NCBI GenBank assembly: GCA_030840885.1
Contig: JAVEDQ010000209.1
Location: 1-5,121, forward strand
DNA: 5,121 bases
Direction: 5' to 3'
Source of the DNA: Frankiaceae bacterium
GTDB taxonomy: Bacteria; Actinomycetota; Actinomycetes; Frankiales; Frankiaceae
Positions 1-5,121 of this stretch are shown in pieces. The stretch's first letter is position 1. Each line of letters starts with the position of its first letter. A program made the position numbers and the translations under genes. Under the pieces are notes generated by a model. That model did no database searches, was not told the DNA's origin, and saw only the letters and a list, made by a program, of their open reading frames with translations.

Positions 1-1
1 G

Positions 2-1075
2 GGTGTCGTCGGCGTTCTTCGCAACGGGACCGGGCCGACGGTGCTCCTGCGCGCGGACATGGACGCCTTGCCGGTGCGGGAGGCGACCGGCCTGCCCTAC
101 GCCAGCACGGTCACCGCCACGGACGAAGACGGCACCCTGGTGCCGGTCATGCACGCCTGCGGCCACGACATGCACGTGACCTGCCTGCTCGGCGCAGCGC
201 AGCTGCTCGCCGAGGGTGCTGACCAGTGGCACGGCACCCTCGTCGCGCTGTTCCAACCGGCGGAGGAGGCCGGCGACGGTGCCCGAGCAATGGTCGACGA
301 CGGCCTGGCCCAGCTGTTCAATACCCCGGACGTGGCGCTGGCCCAGCACATCCTGCCCGCGCCCGCCGGCCAGGTCGGCACGCACGCCGGGCCGACGCTG
401 TCGGCTGCGGACAGCATGCGCATCATCGTGCACGGCCGTGGCGGCCATGGGTCGATGCCGCAGGCAACCGTGGACCCGGTGGTCCTCGCCTCGACCATCG
501 TTGTGCGACTGCAGACGATCGTGGCGCGCGAGGTCGCACCGACGGAGACCGCAGTGCTCACGGTTGGTTCATTGCACGCGGGCAGCAAGAGCAATGTCAT
601 CCCCGACCATGCGGTGCTGCAGCTCAACGTCCGCACCTACAGTGACCAGACCCGAACCATCGTTCTCGACGCGATCCGACGCATCGTCTCCGCGGAGTGT
701 CAGGCGTTCGGCTCCCCACGGGATCCGGAGTTCGAGCTGTTCGACCAGTTCCCGTTGACCGACAACGACGCCGACACCACCGACCGGGTGGCCGCCGCCT
801 TCGTGAAGCACTTCGGCGACCGCGCCGGACCGCTGGGCCAGCAGACCGCCAGCGAGGACTTCAGCGACATCCCCACCGCTCTCGGTATCCCTTACACCTA
901 CTGGGGCGTCGGGTGCACCGACGCGGACGCCTACCGCGAGGCGCGGGACGCCGGCCGAGTCGCCCAGGACATCCCCGTGAACCACTCTGCTCAGTTCGCC
1001 CCGGTTCTGCAGCCCACCTGCGACACGGGTACCGAAGCGCTGGTAGTCGCCGCGCTGGCCTGGCTGGCGGACTAG
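2..1075 (+). CDS. M20D family metallo-amidohydrolase (hippurate / N-acyl-amino-acid hydrolase type), 5' truncated by window edge
   Basis: The reading frame is open from base 2, where [13 protein letters not shown] precedes the usual [11 protein letters not shown] strand, so the real start lies left of the window and roughly 40-60 N-terminal residues are missing. The 357 visible residues carry the M20D signature in order: HACGHDMH (152-175), FQPAEE (251-268), a His in ALAQHI (about 338-355), the dimerisation-lid segment [16 protein letters not shown] near 845-865, and NHSAQF (980-997). The Cys and His of HACGH, the last Glu of PAEE, the AQH His and the NH His match the five ligands of the dinuclear metal site known in this family (YxeP, plant ILL2). 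The family hydrolyses amide bonds of N-acyl amino acids in the cytoplasm; the acyl group and amino acid here cannot be told. No signal peptide is visible, but the N-terminus is absent. The gene stands alone on the plus strand and runs into the convergent channel gene. Family assignment is firm, substrate open. Confidence 0.95.
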   Translation, partial: GVVGVLRNGTGPTVLLRADMDALPVREATGLPYASTVTATDEDGTLVPVMHACGHDMHVTCLLGAAQLLAEGADQWHGTLVALFQPAEEAGDGARAMVDDGLAQLFNTPDVALAQHILPAPAGQVGTHAGPTLSAADSMRIIVHGRGGHGSMPQATVDPVVLASTIVVRLQTIVAREVAPTETAVLTVGSLHAGSKSNVIPDHAVLQLNVRTYSDQTRTIVLDAIRRIVSAECQAFGSPRDPEFELFDQFPLTDNDADTTDRVAAAFVKHFGDRAGPLGQQTASEDFSDIPTALGIPYTYWGVGCTDADAYREARDAGRVAQDIPVNHSAQFAPVLQPTCDTGTEALVVAALAWLAD

Positions 1076-1734
1076 CTTCCCCGTGTGCCCGGCGGCCTGG
1101 GGGCGTTGAGGCCGAAGTAGACACCGAGCAGTCGGATCGCCACGCAGATCGCAGCAGCAGTCACGGCAACGGCCGTGCCGTAGACGCCAGCCCTCGTGGC
1201 GGCGGCGGTGATGCCGGCTGCGACCAGTGCTGGTATGGCGTAGAGCTCGCTGCGCAGAACGGTGGGTACCTGGCGAATCAGCACGTCGCGGATCGTTCCA
1301 CCGCCGACACCGGTGATCGCGCCCACGATCACCGCCTGCCACACGCCGAAGCCGAGACCGAGCGCCTTACTCGCCCCGGTGACGGCGAACAGGCCCAGCC
1401 CGGCCGCGTCCAGCACCGTGATCGGCCACGTCAGCCGGTTCAGTTGCCGGCTGAGCAGGAACGCGAGCAGGCCACCGCCGGCAGCAACCGCGAGGTACCG
1501 CCAGTCGGTGAATGTTGCCGGCGGCAGGGCGTCCAACAGGATGTCGCGCAAGATCCCGCCGCCCAAGGCGGTGATCATGCCGAGGGTCACGACGCCTACG
1601 ATGTCCAGCCTCGCGGCACGGACGGCTGTCAACGCACCGTTCAGCGCGAAGGCGAACGTGCCGGTCAGGTCCAGGGCCAGCAGCAGCGCCGGTTCGGCGC
1701 TCACGCAGACGAGCCACGGGACGAAGACAGCCAA
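1072..1734 (-). CDS. TRIC-type cation channel / UPF0126 family membrane protein
   Basis: The 220-residue protein is very hydrophobic, with about seven predicted membrane segments (near residues 14-38, 45-64, 80-96, 105-122, 130-150, 163-180, 186-206) and a short polar tail rich in Pro, Arg and Gly. It is an internal duplication: LGGGILRD (57-64) in the first half is repeated as VGGGTIRD (143-150) in the second, the hallmark of UPF0126 (YicG-like) proteins. Structurally studied prokaryotic members are homotrimeric, potassium-permeable TRIC channels of the cytoplasmic membrane; channel activity here is inferred from family. The start is uncertain. The longest frame begins with TTG at 1734 without a clear Shine-Dalgarno. 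GTG at 1704 gives 210 residues and an N-terminus of about nine residues before the first conserved helix, which also fits relatives. The gene lies 64 bp downstream of the flavoprotein gene on the same strand and may be cotranscribed with it. Confidence 0.9.
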   Translation of the reverse strand: MAVFVPWLVCVSAEPALLLALDLTGTFAFALNGALTAVRAARLDIVGVVTLGMITALGGGILRDILLDALPPATFTDWRYLAVAAGGGLLAFLLSRQLNRLTWPITVLDAAGLGLFAVTGASKALGLGFGVWQAVIVGAITGVGGGTIRDVLIRQVPTVLRSELYAIPALVAAGITAAATRAGVYGTAVAVTAAAICVAIRLLGVYFGLNAPRPPGTRGS

Positions 1735-1798
1735 TCGCCCGCAACGCCGCGGTGCAGTAGTCGTCGGCGTGAGGCCGAGTTCGCCATGGATGCGGCCC

Positions 1799-2458
1799 TC
1801 ACCCCGGCGCCACGTCCGGCCAGGACGAGACGTGCGCTGGCACGGCGACCTCGGGTGGCACCCGGTCGTCGGGCACCGGCATCCCGGCGGTGAGGCCGAG
1901 CGGCAGCACCCCGGCCCAGATCGGCAGCGCGTAGTCCTCGGCGTCGTCGACGGGAGGTCCGGTGCGCACCTTCGCCGAGGCCCGGTCGAACGGCACGGCC
2001 CAGACGGAGGTCTGCTTCAGCTCACCTGCGGTCGGCTCGCGCACCGCATCCCATCGACCCGGCGTCACGTGATCCATGAAGAGCCGTAGGGCCCGCACCT
2101 TCTCATCGGGTTCGACCAGTTCGACCGCCTCGCCGTGGATGACGACCGAGCGGTAGTTCAGCGAGTGGTGGAAGGCCGACCGGGCGAGCACCAGCCCGTC
2201 GACGTGCGTCACCGTCACGGAGACCGTCGGCGTCCGGCCGAGGTCGCGGAACATCCCCGCCACCGGCGAGCCGTGCAGCAGCAGGCGGTCGGAGTCCCGG
2301 CCGTACAGCGTCGGGACGACGACGGGACGTCCGTCGCGCACGACACCGACGTGGCAGAGGAACCCCGCGTCGAGGACCGCGACAATCGCGTCGGCGTCGT
2401 AGGCCGCCCGCTCGGGGCGACGGCGGACGCGAGTGGGGTCCCGGGGTGCGCTGGCCAT
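1799..2458 (-). CDS. Pyridoxamine 5'-phosphate oxidase-fold, FMN-binding protein (NimA-like)
   Basis: The 219-residue soluble protein matches the Pyridox_ox_2 / COG3467 group by pattern. It opens with a basic segment (RVRRRPERAAYD), then the split-barrel strands FLCHVGVVRDGRPVVVPT (33-50), LYGRDSDRLLLHGSP (51-65, likely part of the FMN phosphate site), LARSAFHHSLNYRSVVIHGEA (91-111), and the subgroup-typical VTPGRWDAVREPT (131-143) and ALPIWAGVLPL (177-187). Members are flavin- or F420-binding reductase-like proteins, some annotated as nitroimidazole resistance proteins; activity cannot be assigned. Length is normal. The ATG at 2456-2458 has no convincing Shine-Dalgarno, but an AT-richer TAGTCT lies 7 nt ahead of it, as in leaderless actinobacterial genes. 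It sits 56 bp downstream of the CoA-transferase gene, separated by tandem repeats, so it may be read separately from the catabolic cluster. Confidence 0.92.
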   Translation of the reverse strand: MASAPRDPTRVRRRPERAAYDADAIVAVLDAGFLCHVGVVRDGRPVVVPTLYGRDSDRLLLHGSPVAGMFRDLGRTPTVSVTVTHVDGLVLARSAFHHSLNYRSVVIHGEAVELVEPDEKVRALRLFMDHVTPGRWDAVREPTAGELKQTSVWAVPFDRASAKVRTGPPVDDAEDYALPIWAGVLPLGLTAGMPVPDDRVPPEVAVPAHVSSWPDVAPG

Positions 2459-2465
2459 ACTCGTC

Positions 2466-2471
2466 AGACTA
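2466..2471 (-). promoter_or_regulatory. Possible -10 element of a leaderless promoter for the flavoprotein gene
   Basis: On the minus strand TAGTCT fits the actinobacterial TANNNT -10 pattern and ends exactly 7 nt before the ATG at 2458, which would place the transcription start at or next to the A of the start codon. No Shine-Dalgarno lies in this interval, which fits a leaderless mRNA. No good -35 hexamer is visible 17-18 nt further upstream, where the tandem repeat lies. A six-base match with three fixed positions is weak evidence. Confidence 0.3.
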
Positions 2472-2522
2472 GGGAGAGCATCAGCCCAGGGAGAGCCTCA
2501 GCCCGGGCAGCGCCTCAGCCGG
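2472..2522. repeat. Three imperfect 17-bp tandem repeats spanning the end of the CoA-transferase gene
   Basis: Plus-strand units are 2472-2488 gggagagcatcagccca, 2489-2505 gggagagcctcagcccg and 2506-2522 ggcagcgcctcagccgg. Units 1 and 2 agree at 15 of 17 positions, units 2 and 3 at 14 of 17. The third unit contains the CoA-transferase stop codon (TGA, minus strand, 2515-2517); the other two fill most of the 56-bp gap to the flavoprotein gene. Each unit carries TGA on the minus strand at the same place, and because 17 is not a multiple of three these fall in all three frames. The GC-rich unit junction can also fold: gccc/ggg at 2484-2491 pairs with ccc/gggc at 2502-2508 around a 10-nt loop with one bulged base. 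No T-run follows, so it is not a classical terminator. Confidence 0.8.
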
Positions 2523-3729
2523 CCGATCCGCCGACGATGCCGTCCTCGGCCAGTCGGGCGAGTTCGGCCTCGTCGAGCCCGAGCTCGGTGAGCACAGCCG
2601 TCGTGTGTTCGCCGATCTCCGGGGCCGGTCCACGCGGCCGGACATCGGCGCCGGAGATCGACAGCGGGGCACCGATCGTCCGGAACGACCCGCCGGGATG
2701 CTCGATCGTCGGGAACAGGCCCACGGCCTCGGCCTGCGGGTCGACGGCGAAGTCGGCGATGGTCGAGCCAGGGCCCCAGATGAAGCCCTGCTCGTCGAAC
2801 AGCTCACCCCACTCGGCGAGGGTGCGCTCGGCGAACAGCGCGTCCATCAGCTCGGTGATCGCCGGCATGTTCGCCTTCCGCGTCGGGATGTCGACGAAGC
2901 GTTCGTCGTCGATCCACTCCGGCCGACCGACCGCGTGACAGAACAGCGGCCACCAGCGCGGCTCCGGCATGAACAGCAGGATCCAACGGTCGTCGGCGCA
3001 GCGGTAGGCGCCGTGCAGGGCGTGGTTGCGTGACCGCCGACCGGTGCGTGGCGGGTTCACGCCGTCGACCAGCGTGGCCGACAGGTCGGCCGACATCGTC
3101 CAGGCCGCGGCCTGCAGCAGGCTCACGTCCACGACCTGGCCCTCGCCGGTCCGCTCGACGAGCCGGAGCGCGGCGAGGATCGAGGCGAACAGTGCCAGCG
3201 CCGCCGAGTGGTCGCCGACGGCAGGTCGGATGCGCGGGGCTTCGTTGCCGGGCTCGGTCATCGAGTCGATGATCCCGCCGCGGCCGAAGTAGGCGGTGAT
3301 GTCGTACCCGGCGCGCTCGACGTCGGGTCCGGTGACGCCGTAGCCGGTGAGTGTGGCGTGCACGAGCCGCGGGTTCAGCGCGAACAGCGACGCGCTGTCG
3401 AGGCCGTACTTCGCCTGCCGTCGCGGCAGCAGGTTGCAGAGGAACACGTCGGCGCCCGCCGCGAGCCGGCGGACGAGGTCGGCGCCCTCGGGCTTGTTCA
3501 CGGCGAGGGCGATGCCACGCTTGCCGCGGTTGTCGTGCTGGAAAGCCGCGTCCACCGGCGCCCGGTCGGTGACCTCCGGCTGCCGGATCGCGCCGCGCAT
3601 CGCGTCCCCGCGCAGCGGCTCGACCTTGACGACGTCGGCGCCGAGGTCGGCCATCATGGCGGCCGCGCCCGGGGCGGCCATCCACCCCGCGAGCTCGATG
3701 ACGCGGACACCCTCCAGCGGATCGGTCAT
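2515..3729 (-). CDS. CaiB/BaiF family (class III) CoA-transferase
   Basis: The 404-residue protein has the normal family length and the expected order of motifs: LEGVRVIELAGWMAAPGAAA (5-24), the nucleotide-fold segment MMADLGADVVKVEPLRGD (25-42), DNRGKRGIALAV (66-77), GYGVTGPD near 129-136, the active-site segment RPAVGDHSAAL (168-178), and the C-terminal GEHTTAVLTELGLDEAEL (373-390). D173 aligns with the aspartate that forms the acyl-anhydride in formyl-CoA transferase (D169). Class III enzymes transfer CoA between carboxylic acids in the cytoplasm without a ping-pong release of the donor; donor and acceptor here are unknown. ATG at 3729 is chosen because GAGGAG lies 5 nt upstream and the ATG overlaps the decarboxylase stop as ATGA, implying translational coupling. 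The cluster partners suggest a short-chain or 3-oxo acid substrate, but glutarate, succinate or a methyl-branched acid are equally possible. Confidence 0.95.
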   Translation of the reverse strand: MTDPLEGVRVIELAGWMAAPGAAAMMADLGADVVKVEPLRGDAMRGAIRQPEVTDRAPVDAAFQHDNRGKRGIALAVNKPEGADLVRRLAAGADVFLCNLLPRRQAKYGLDSASLFALNPRLVHATLTGYGVTGPDVERAGYDITAYFGRGGIIDSMTEPGNEAPRIRPAVGDHSAALALFASILAALRLVERTGEGQVVDVSLLQAAAWTMSADLSATLVDGVNPPRTGRRSRNHALHGAYRCADDRWILLFMPEPRWWPLFCHAVGRPEWIDDERFVDIPTRKANMPAITELMDALFAERTLAEWGELFDEQGFIWGPGSTIADFAVDPQAEAVGLFPTIEHPGGSFRTIGAPLSISGADVRPRGPAPEIGEHTTAVLTELGLDEAELARLAEDGIVGGSAG

Positions 3730-4490
3730 GACGTCTCCTCGGCGGGGTGGTCGGCAGCGAGGTAGTCGAACGCCGGCGCGAAGCGGCCGAGGGTGAGGTC
3801 GACGCGGATGTGGCTCGCGGAGACGATCTCGCGGACCGGCAGGTCCGCCAGCGGCGCGAGCACGTGCTCGAACAGCTGCAACCGTGCCGGGCCCTTCCAG
3901 GCCTCCTTGATGGTGATGTCGGTGATCTGACTACGCACGAGCTCGAGCACCCGGGGCTTCCGGTCGTAGCCCGGGATGATCTTCAGCGCGAAGGTCGGGG
4001 CGGTGATCTCGGCGCGGGCCTCGTCCTCGGCGAGCGGCCGGTGCTTGTAGCCCATGGTCGCGGTGGCGACGCGCAGCGTGCCGTAGTCGAGGGTCCCGAC
4101 GAGGGTGTCGGAGTCGACGTAGAGCGACGGCGCACCGAGCTTCTTCGGATACGCGCTGATCTCGCGGCCGCTGGCGATGGAGGCCAGGCTGTCGACGTAC
4201 ATCGCGTGGAGGTAGTCGGCGGGTTCGCCCTCGTACTCGACGCGCAGCACCTGGCCGGATTCGGTGAAGCTGCCGAGGCCGGAGACGTCCGGCATCTTCA
4301 TGACCTCGAACTTCACGAGCGGGTCACCGACGGTCAGCGGTTCCGGGACGACGGCTCGCATCGCTTCGGGGTCGGTGCGGTAGACGATGTTCAGGTACTC
4401 GCGGTCGGTGAACCGGTACGCCGGCCCGCCCGGGAAGGCGGGGGCGCCGAGCGGGGTCGCGACCTGGCGACGGACGTCCTCGATGCGCAC
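3726..4490 (-). CDS. adc: Acetoacetate decarboxylase
   Basis: The 254-residue protein lines up along its whole length with clostridial acetoacetate decarboxylase (244 residues) as I remember it, sharing blocks such as NIVYRTD, VVPEPL, SGLGSFTESGQ, GREISAYPKKLG, VDSDTLVGTLDYG, LRVATATMGYKHRPL and PARLQLFEHVLAPLADLPV. The residues that matter there are all present with an offset of one: K116 (Schiff-base lysine, K115 in Clostridium), K117 (lowers its pKa), R30, E62 and E77. This supports true decarboxylation of acetoacetate to acetone and CO2, or of a close 3-oxo acid, rather than the looser activities of distant family members. The start is GTG at 4490, backed by AAGGAG 6 nt upstream. It is 54 bp downstream of the acyl-CoA dehydrogenase and overlaps the CoA-transferase by 4 bp, so the three are probably one operon. 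No signal peptide or membrane segment is seen; it should be cytoplasmic. Confidence 0.95.
   Translation of the reverse strand: MRIEDVRRQVATPLGAPAFPGGPAYRFTDREYLNIVYRTDPEAMRAVVPEPLTVGDPLVKFEVMKMPDVSGLGSFTESGQVLRVEYEGEPADYLHAMYVDSLASIASGREISAYPKKLGAPSLYVDSDTLVGTLDYGTLRVATATMGYKHRPLAEDEARAEITAPTFALKIIPGYDRKPRVLELVRSQITDITIKEAWKGPARLQLFEHVLAPLADLPVREIVSASHIRVDLTLGRFAPAFDYLAADHPAEETS
3735..3740 (-). promoter_or_regulatory. Shine-Dalgarno of the CoA-transferase gene, inside the decarboxylase gene
   Basis: Minus-strand GAGGAG sits 5 nt before the ATG at 3729 and encodes the Glu-Glu near the decarboxylase C-terminus (EETS-stop). It fixes the CoA-transferase start and supports coupled translation across the ATGA overlap. 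Confidence 0.75.
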
Positions 4491-4496
4491 GTGGAG

Positions 4497-4502
4497 CTCC
4501 TT
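4497..4502 (-). promoter_or_regulatory. Shine-Dalgarno of the acetoacetate decarboxylase gene
   Basis: Minus-strand AAGGAG lies 6 nt before the GTG at 4490 and decides this non-ATG start. It overlaps the palindrome ggagctcc (4493-4500). The rest of the 54-bp gap to the dehydrogenase stop holds no evident promoter or terminator. Confidence 0.75.
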
Positions 4503-4544
4503 GCTTGGGGCGACTTGCCGGAGTTTCTGCGGGGTCCGGTCGCG

Positions 4545-5121
4545 CTAGACGAACGCGCTGTGGCCGGTGATGGCCCGCCCGATGATGAGCGTGTTGATCT
4601 CGCGGGTGCCCTCGTAGGAGTAGAGGGCCTCGGCGTCGTTCCAGAAGCGCACGAGGTCGTGCTCGAGCAGCATGCCGTTGCCGCCCATGAGCTCGCGGCC
4701 ACGGGCGACCGCCTCGCGCAGGCGCACAGTGCAGAACAGCTTCGCCAGCGACGCCTGCTCGTCGGTGCAGCGCTCCTGGTCCTGCAGCTGGGCGGTGCGG
4801 ACAGCCATCCCGAGCGACGACGTGACGTTCCCGAGCATCGTCACCAGGTGGTCCTGGATCAGCTGGAACCCGGCGATCGGCTTTCCGAACTGCTCGCGCT
4901 GCTTGGCGTAGGCCAGCGCGCTCTCGTAGGCGCCCATCATGCAGCCGACCGCGTTCCAGGCGACGCCGCCGCGGGACAGCCGCAGGACGCGGCTGGTGTC
5001 CTTGAACGAGTTGGCGTGCGCCAGCCGGTTGGCCTCCGGCACCCGCACGTCGGTCAGGTCGATGTCGGCGTTCTGCACGGTGCGGAGCGTGAGCTTGCCG
5101 GCCATCTTCTCCGTGACGAAC
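4545..5121 (-). CDS. Acyl-CoA dehydrogenase (glutaryl-CoA dehydrogenase / ACX4-like subfamily), 5' truncated by window edge
   Basis: The visible 191 residues are the C-terminal half of an FAD-dependent acyl-CoA dehydrogenase; the frame is open to the right edge (FVTEKMAGKL), so the Met codon at 5105 is internal and not a start. Seen in order are the end of the middle beta domain (LTLRTVQNADIDLTDVRVP), the C-terminal helical domain with RGGVAW and KQREQFGKPIAGFQLIQ (FAD contact across the dimer), GRELMGGNGM, and YSYEGTREINTLIIGRAITG. The Glu of YEGT (codon 4611-4613) occupies the position of the catalytic base in glutaryl-CoA dehydrogenase (E370 in human). The enzyme removes the alpha and beta hydrogens of an acyl-CoA and passes electrons to ETF. 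Several stretches (VQNADI, NSFKDTSRVL, MLGNV) look more like plant short-chain acyl-CoA oxidase ACX4 than like true glutaryl-CoA dehydrogenase. The substrate-determining N-terminal half is outside the window. Confidence 0.95.
   Translation of the reverse strand, partial: FVTEKMAGKLTLRTVQNADIDLTDVRVPEANRLAHANSFKDTSRVLRLSRGGVAWNAVGCMMGAYESALAYAKQREQFGKPIAGFQLIQDHLVTMLGNVTSSLGMAVRTAQLQDQERCTDEQASLAKLFCTVRLREAVARGRELMGGNGMLLEHDLVRFWNDAEALYSYEGTREINTLIIGRAITGHSAFV

Noticed and set aside
97..1893. Long open frames on both strands overlapping the amidohydrolase and channel genes, including a 398-codon plus-strand frame from 697.
   Set aside because: They are shadows of GC-rich coding sequence: compositions dominated by Arg, Pro, Ala and Ser, no recognisable motif, and full overlap with genes of clear family identity.
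2135..3796. Plus-strand open frames opposite the flavoprotein and CoA-transferase genes (for example 2135-2938 and 3208-3765).
   Set aside because: Low-complexity Arg/Ser/Ala translations with no domain signals, antisense to genes with intact catalytic motifs.
4488..4500. Overlapping palindromes CACGTG (4488-4493) and ggagctcc (4493-4500) at the decarboxylase start, considered as an operator.
   Set aside because: The second is explained by the Shine-Dalgarno next to the start, and both are too short to distinguish from chance in this composition.
4545..5105. The Met codon at 5105 as a start giving a 186-residue stand-alone dehydrogenase fragment.
   Set aside because: The frame continues to the window edge with family-like residues (FVTEK), so the gene is cut by the window rather than naturally short.
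1..5121. Search by eye for CRISPR arrays, tRNA or rRNA genes, insertion-sequence ends, prophage or attachment sites.
   Set aside because: Apart from the 17-bp tandem block, no regularly spaced repeats, cloverleaf-like segments, transposase motifs or terminal inverted repeats were seen, and coding density leaves almost no space for them.

Overview
The base composition is strongly GC-rich, with G or C in most third codon positions and GTG and TTG starts in use. Together with the gene families present this suggests a high-GC actinobacterium, possibly a Pseudonocardiales-type soil organism. That placement is inference; no taxonomic marker lies in the window. It is almost fully coding: six genes, two cut by the window edges, and no gene-free stretch longer than about 65 bp.

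Layout, left to right. (1) The plus strand carries the C-terminal 357 residues of an M20D metallo-amidohydrolase (2-1075), with all five expected metal ligands. (2) Convergent to it, and sharing a CTAG in which both stop codons lie, is a seven-helix TRIC/UPF0126 cation-channel-like membrane protein (1072-1734, minus). (3) Upstream of that on the minus strand is an FMN-binding, NimA-like protein of the pyridoxamine 5'-phosphate oxidase fold (1799-2458). (4) A 51-bp block of three 17-bp imperfect tandem repeats (2472-2522) separates it from a minus-strand catabolic cluster. (5) That cluster reads, in transcription order, acyl-CoA dehydrogenase (4545 to beyond the right edge), acetoacetate decarboxylase (3726-4490) and class III CaiB/BaiF CoA-transferase (2515-3729).

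The cluster is the metabolic core. The decarboxylase and CoA-transferase overlap by ATGA, with the Shine-Dalgarno sequence of the second inside the last codons of the first, so they are probably translationally coupled. The decarboxylase keeps the paired lysines and the acidic and arginine residues of the clostridial solventogenic enzyme. One reading is that the dehydrogenase feeds short-chain acyl-CoA oxidation, the CoA-transferase moves CoA between an incoming acid and a 3-oxoacyl-CoA, and the decarboxylase irreversibly removes the released 3-oxo acid. This resembles the clostridial CtfAB-Adc pair with a CoA-transferase of a different fold. The substrates cannot be read from the sequence.

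Nothing here indicates phage, transposon, CRISPR, tRNA or rRNA. The most unusual items are the Adc/CaiB pairing, the 17-bp repeats that put a TGA in every minus-strand frame, and a possible leaderless promoter for the flavoprotein gene.
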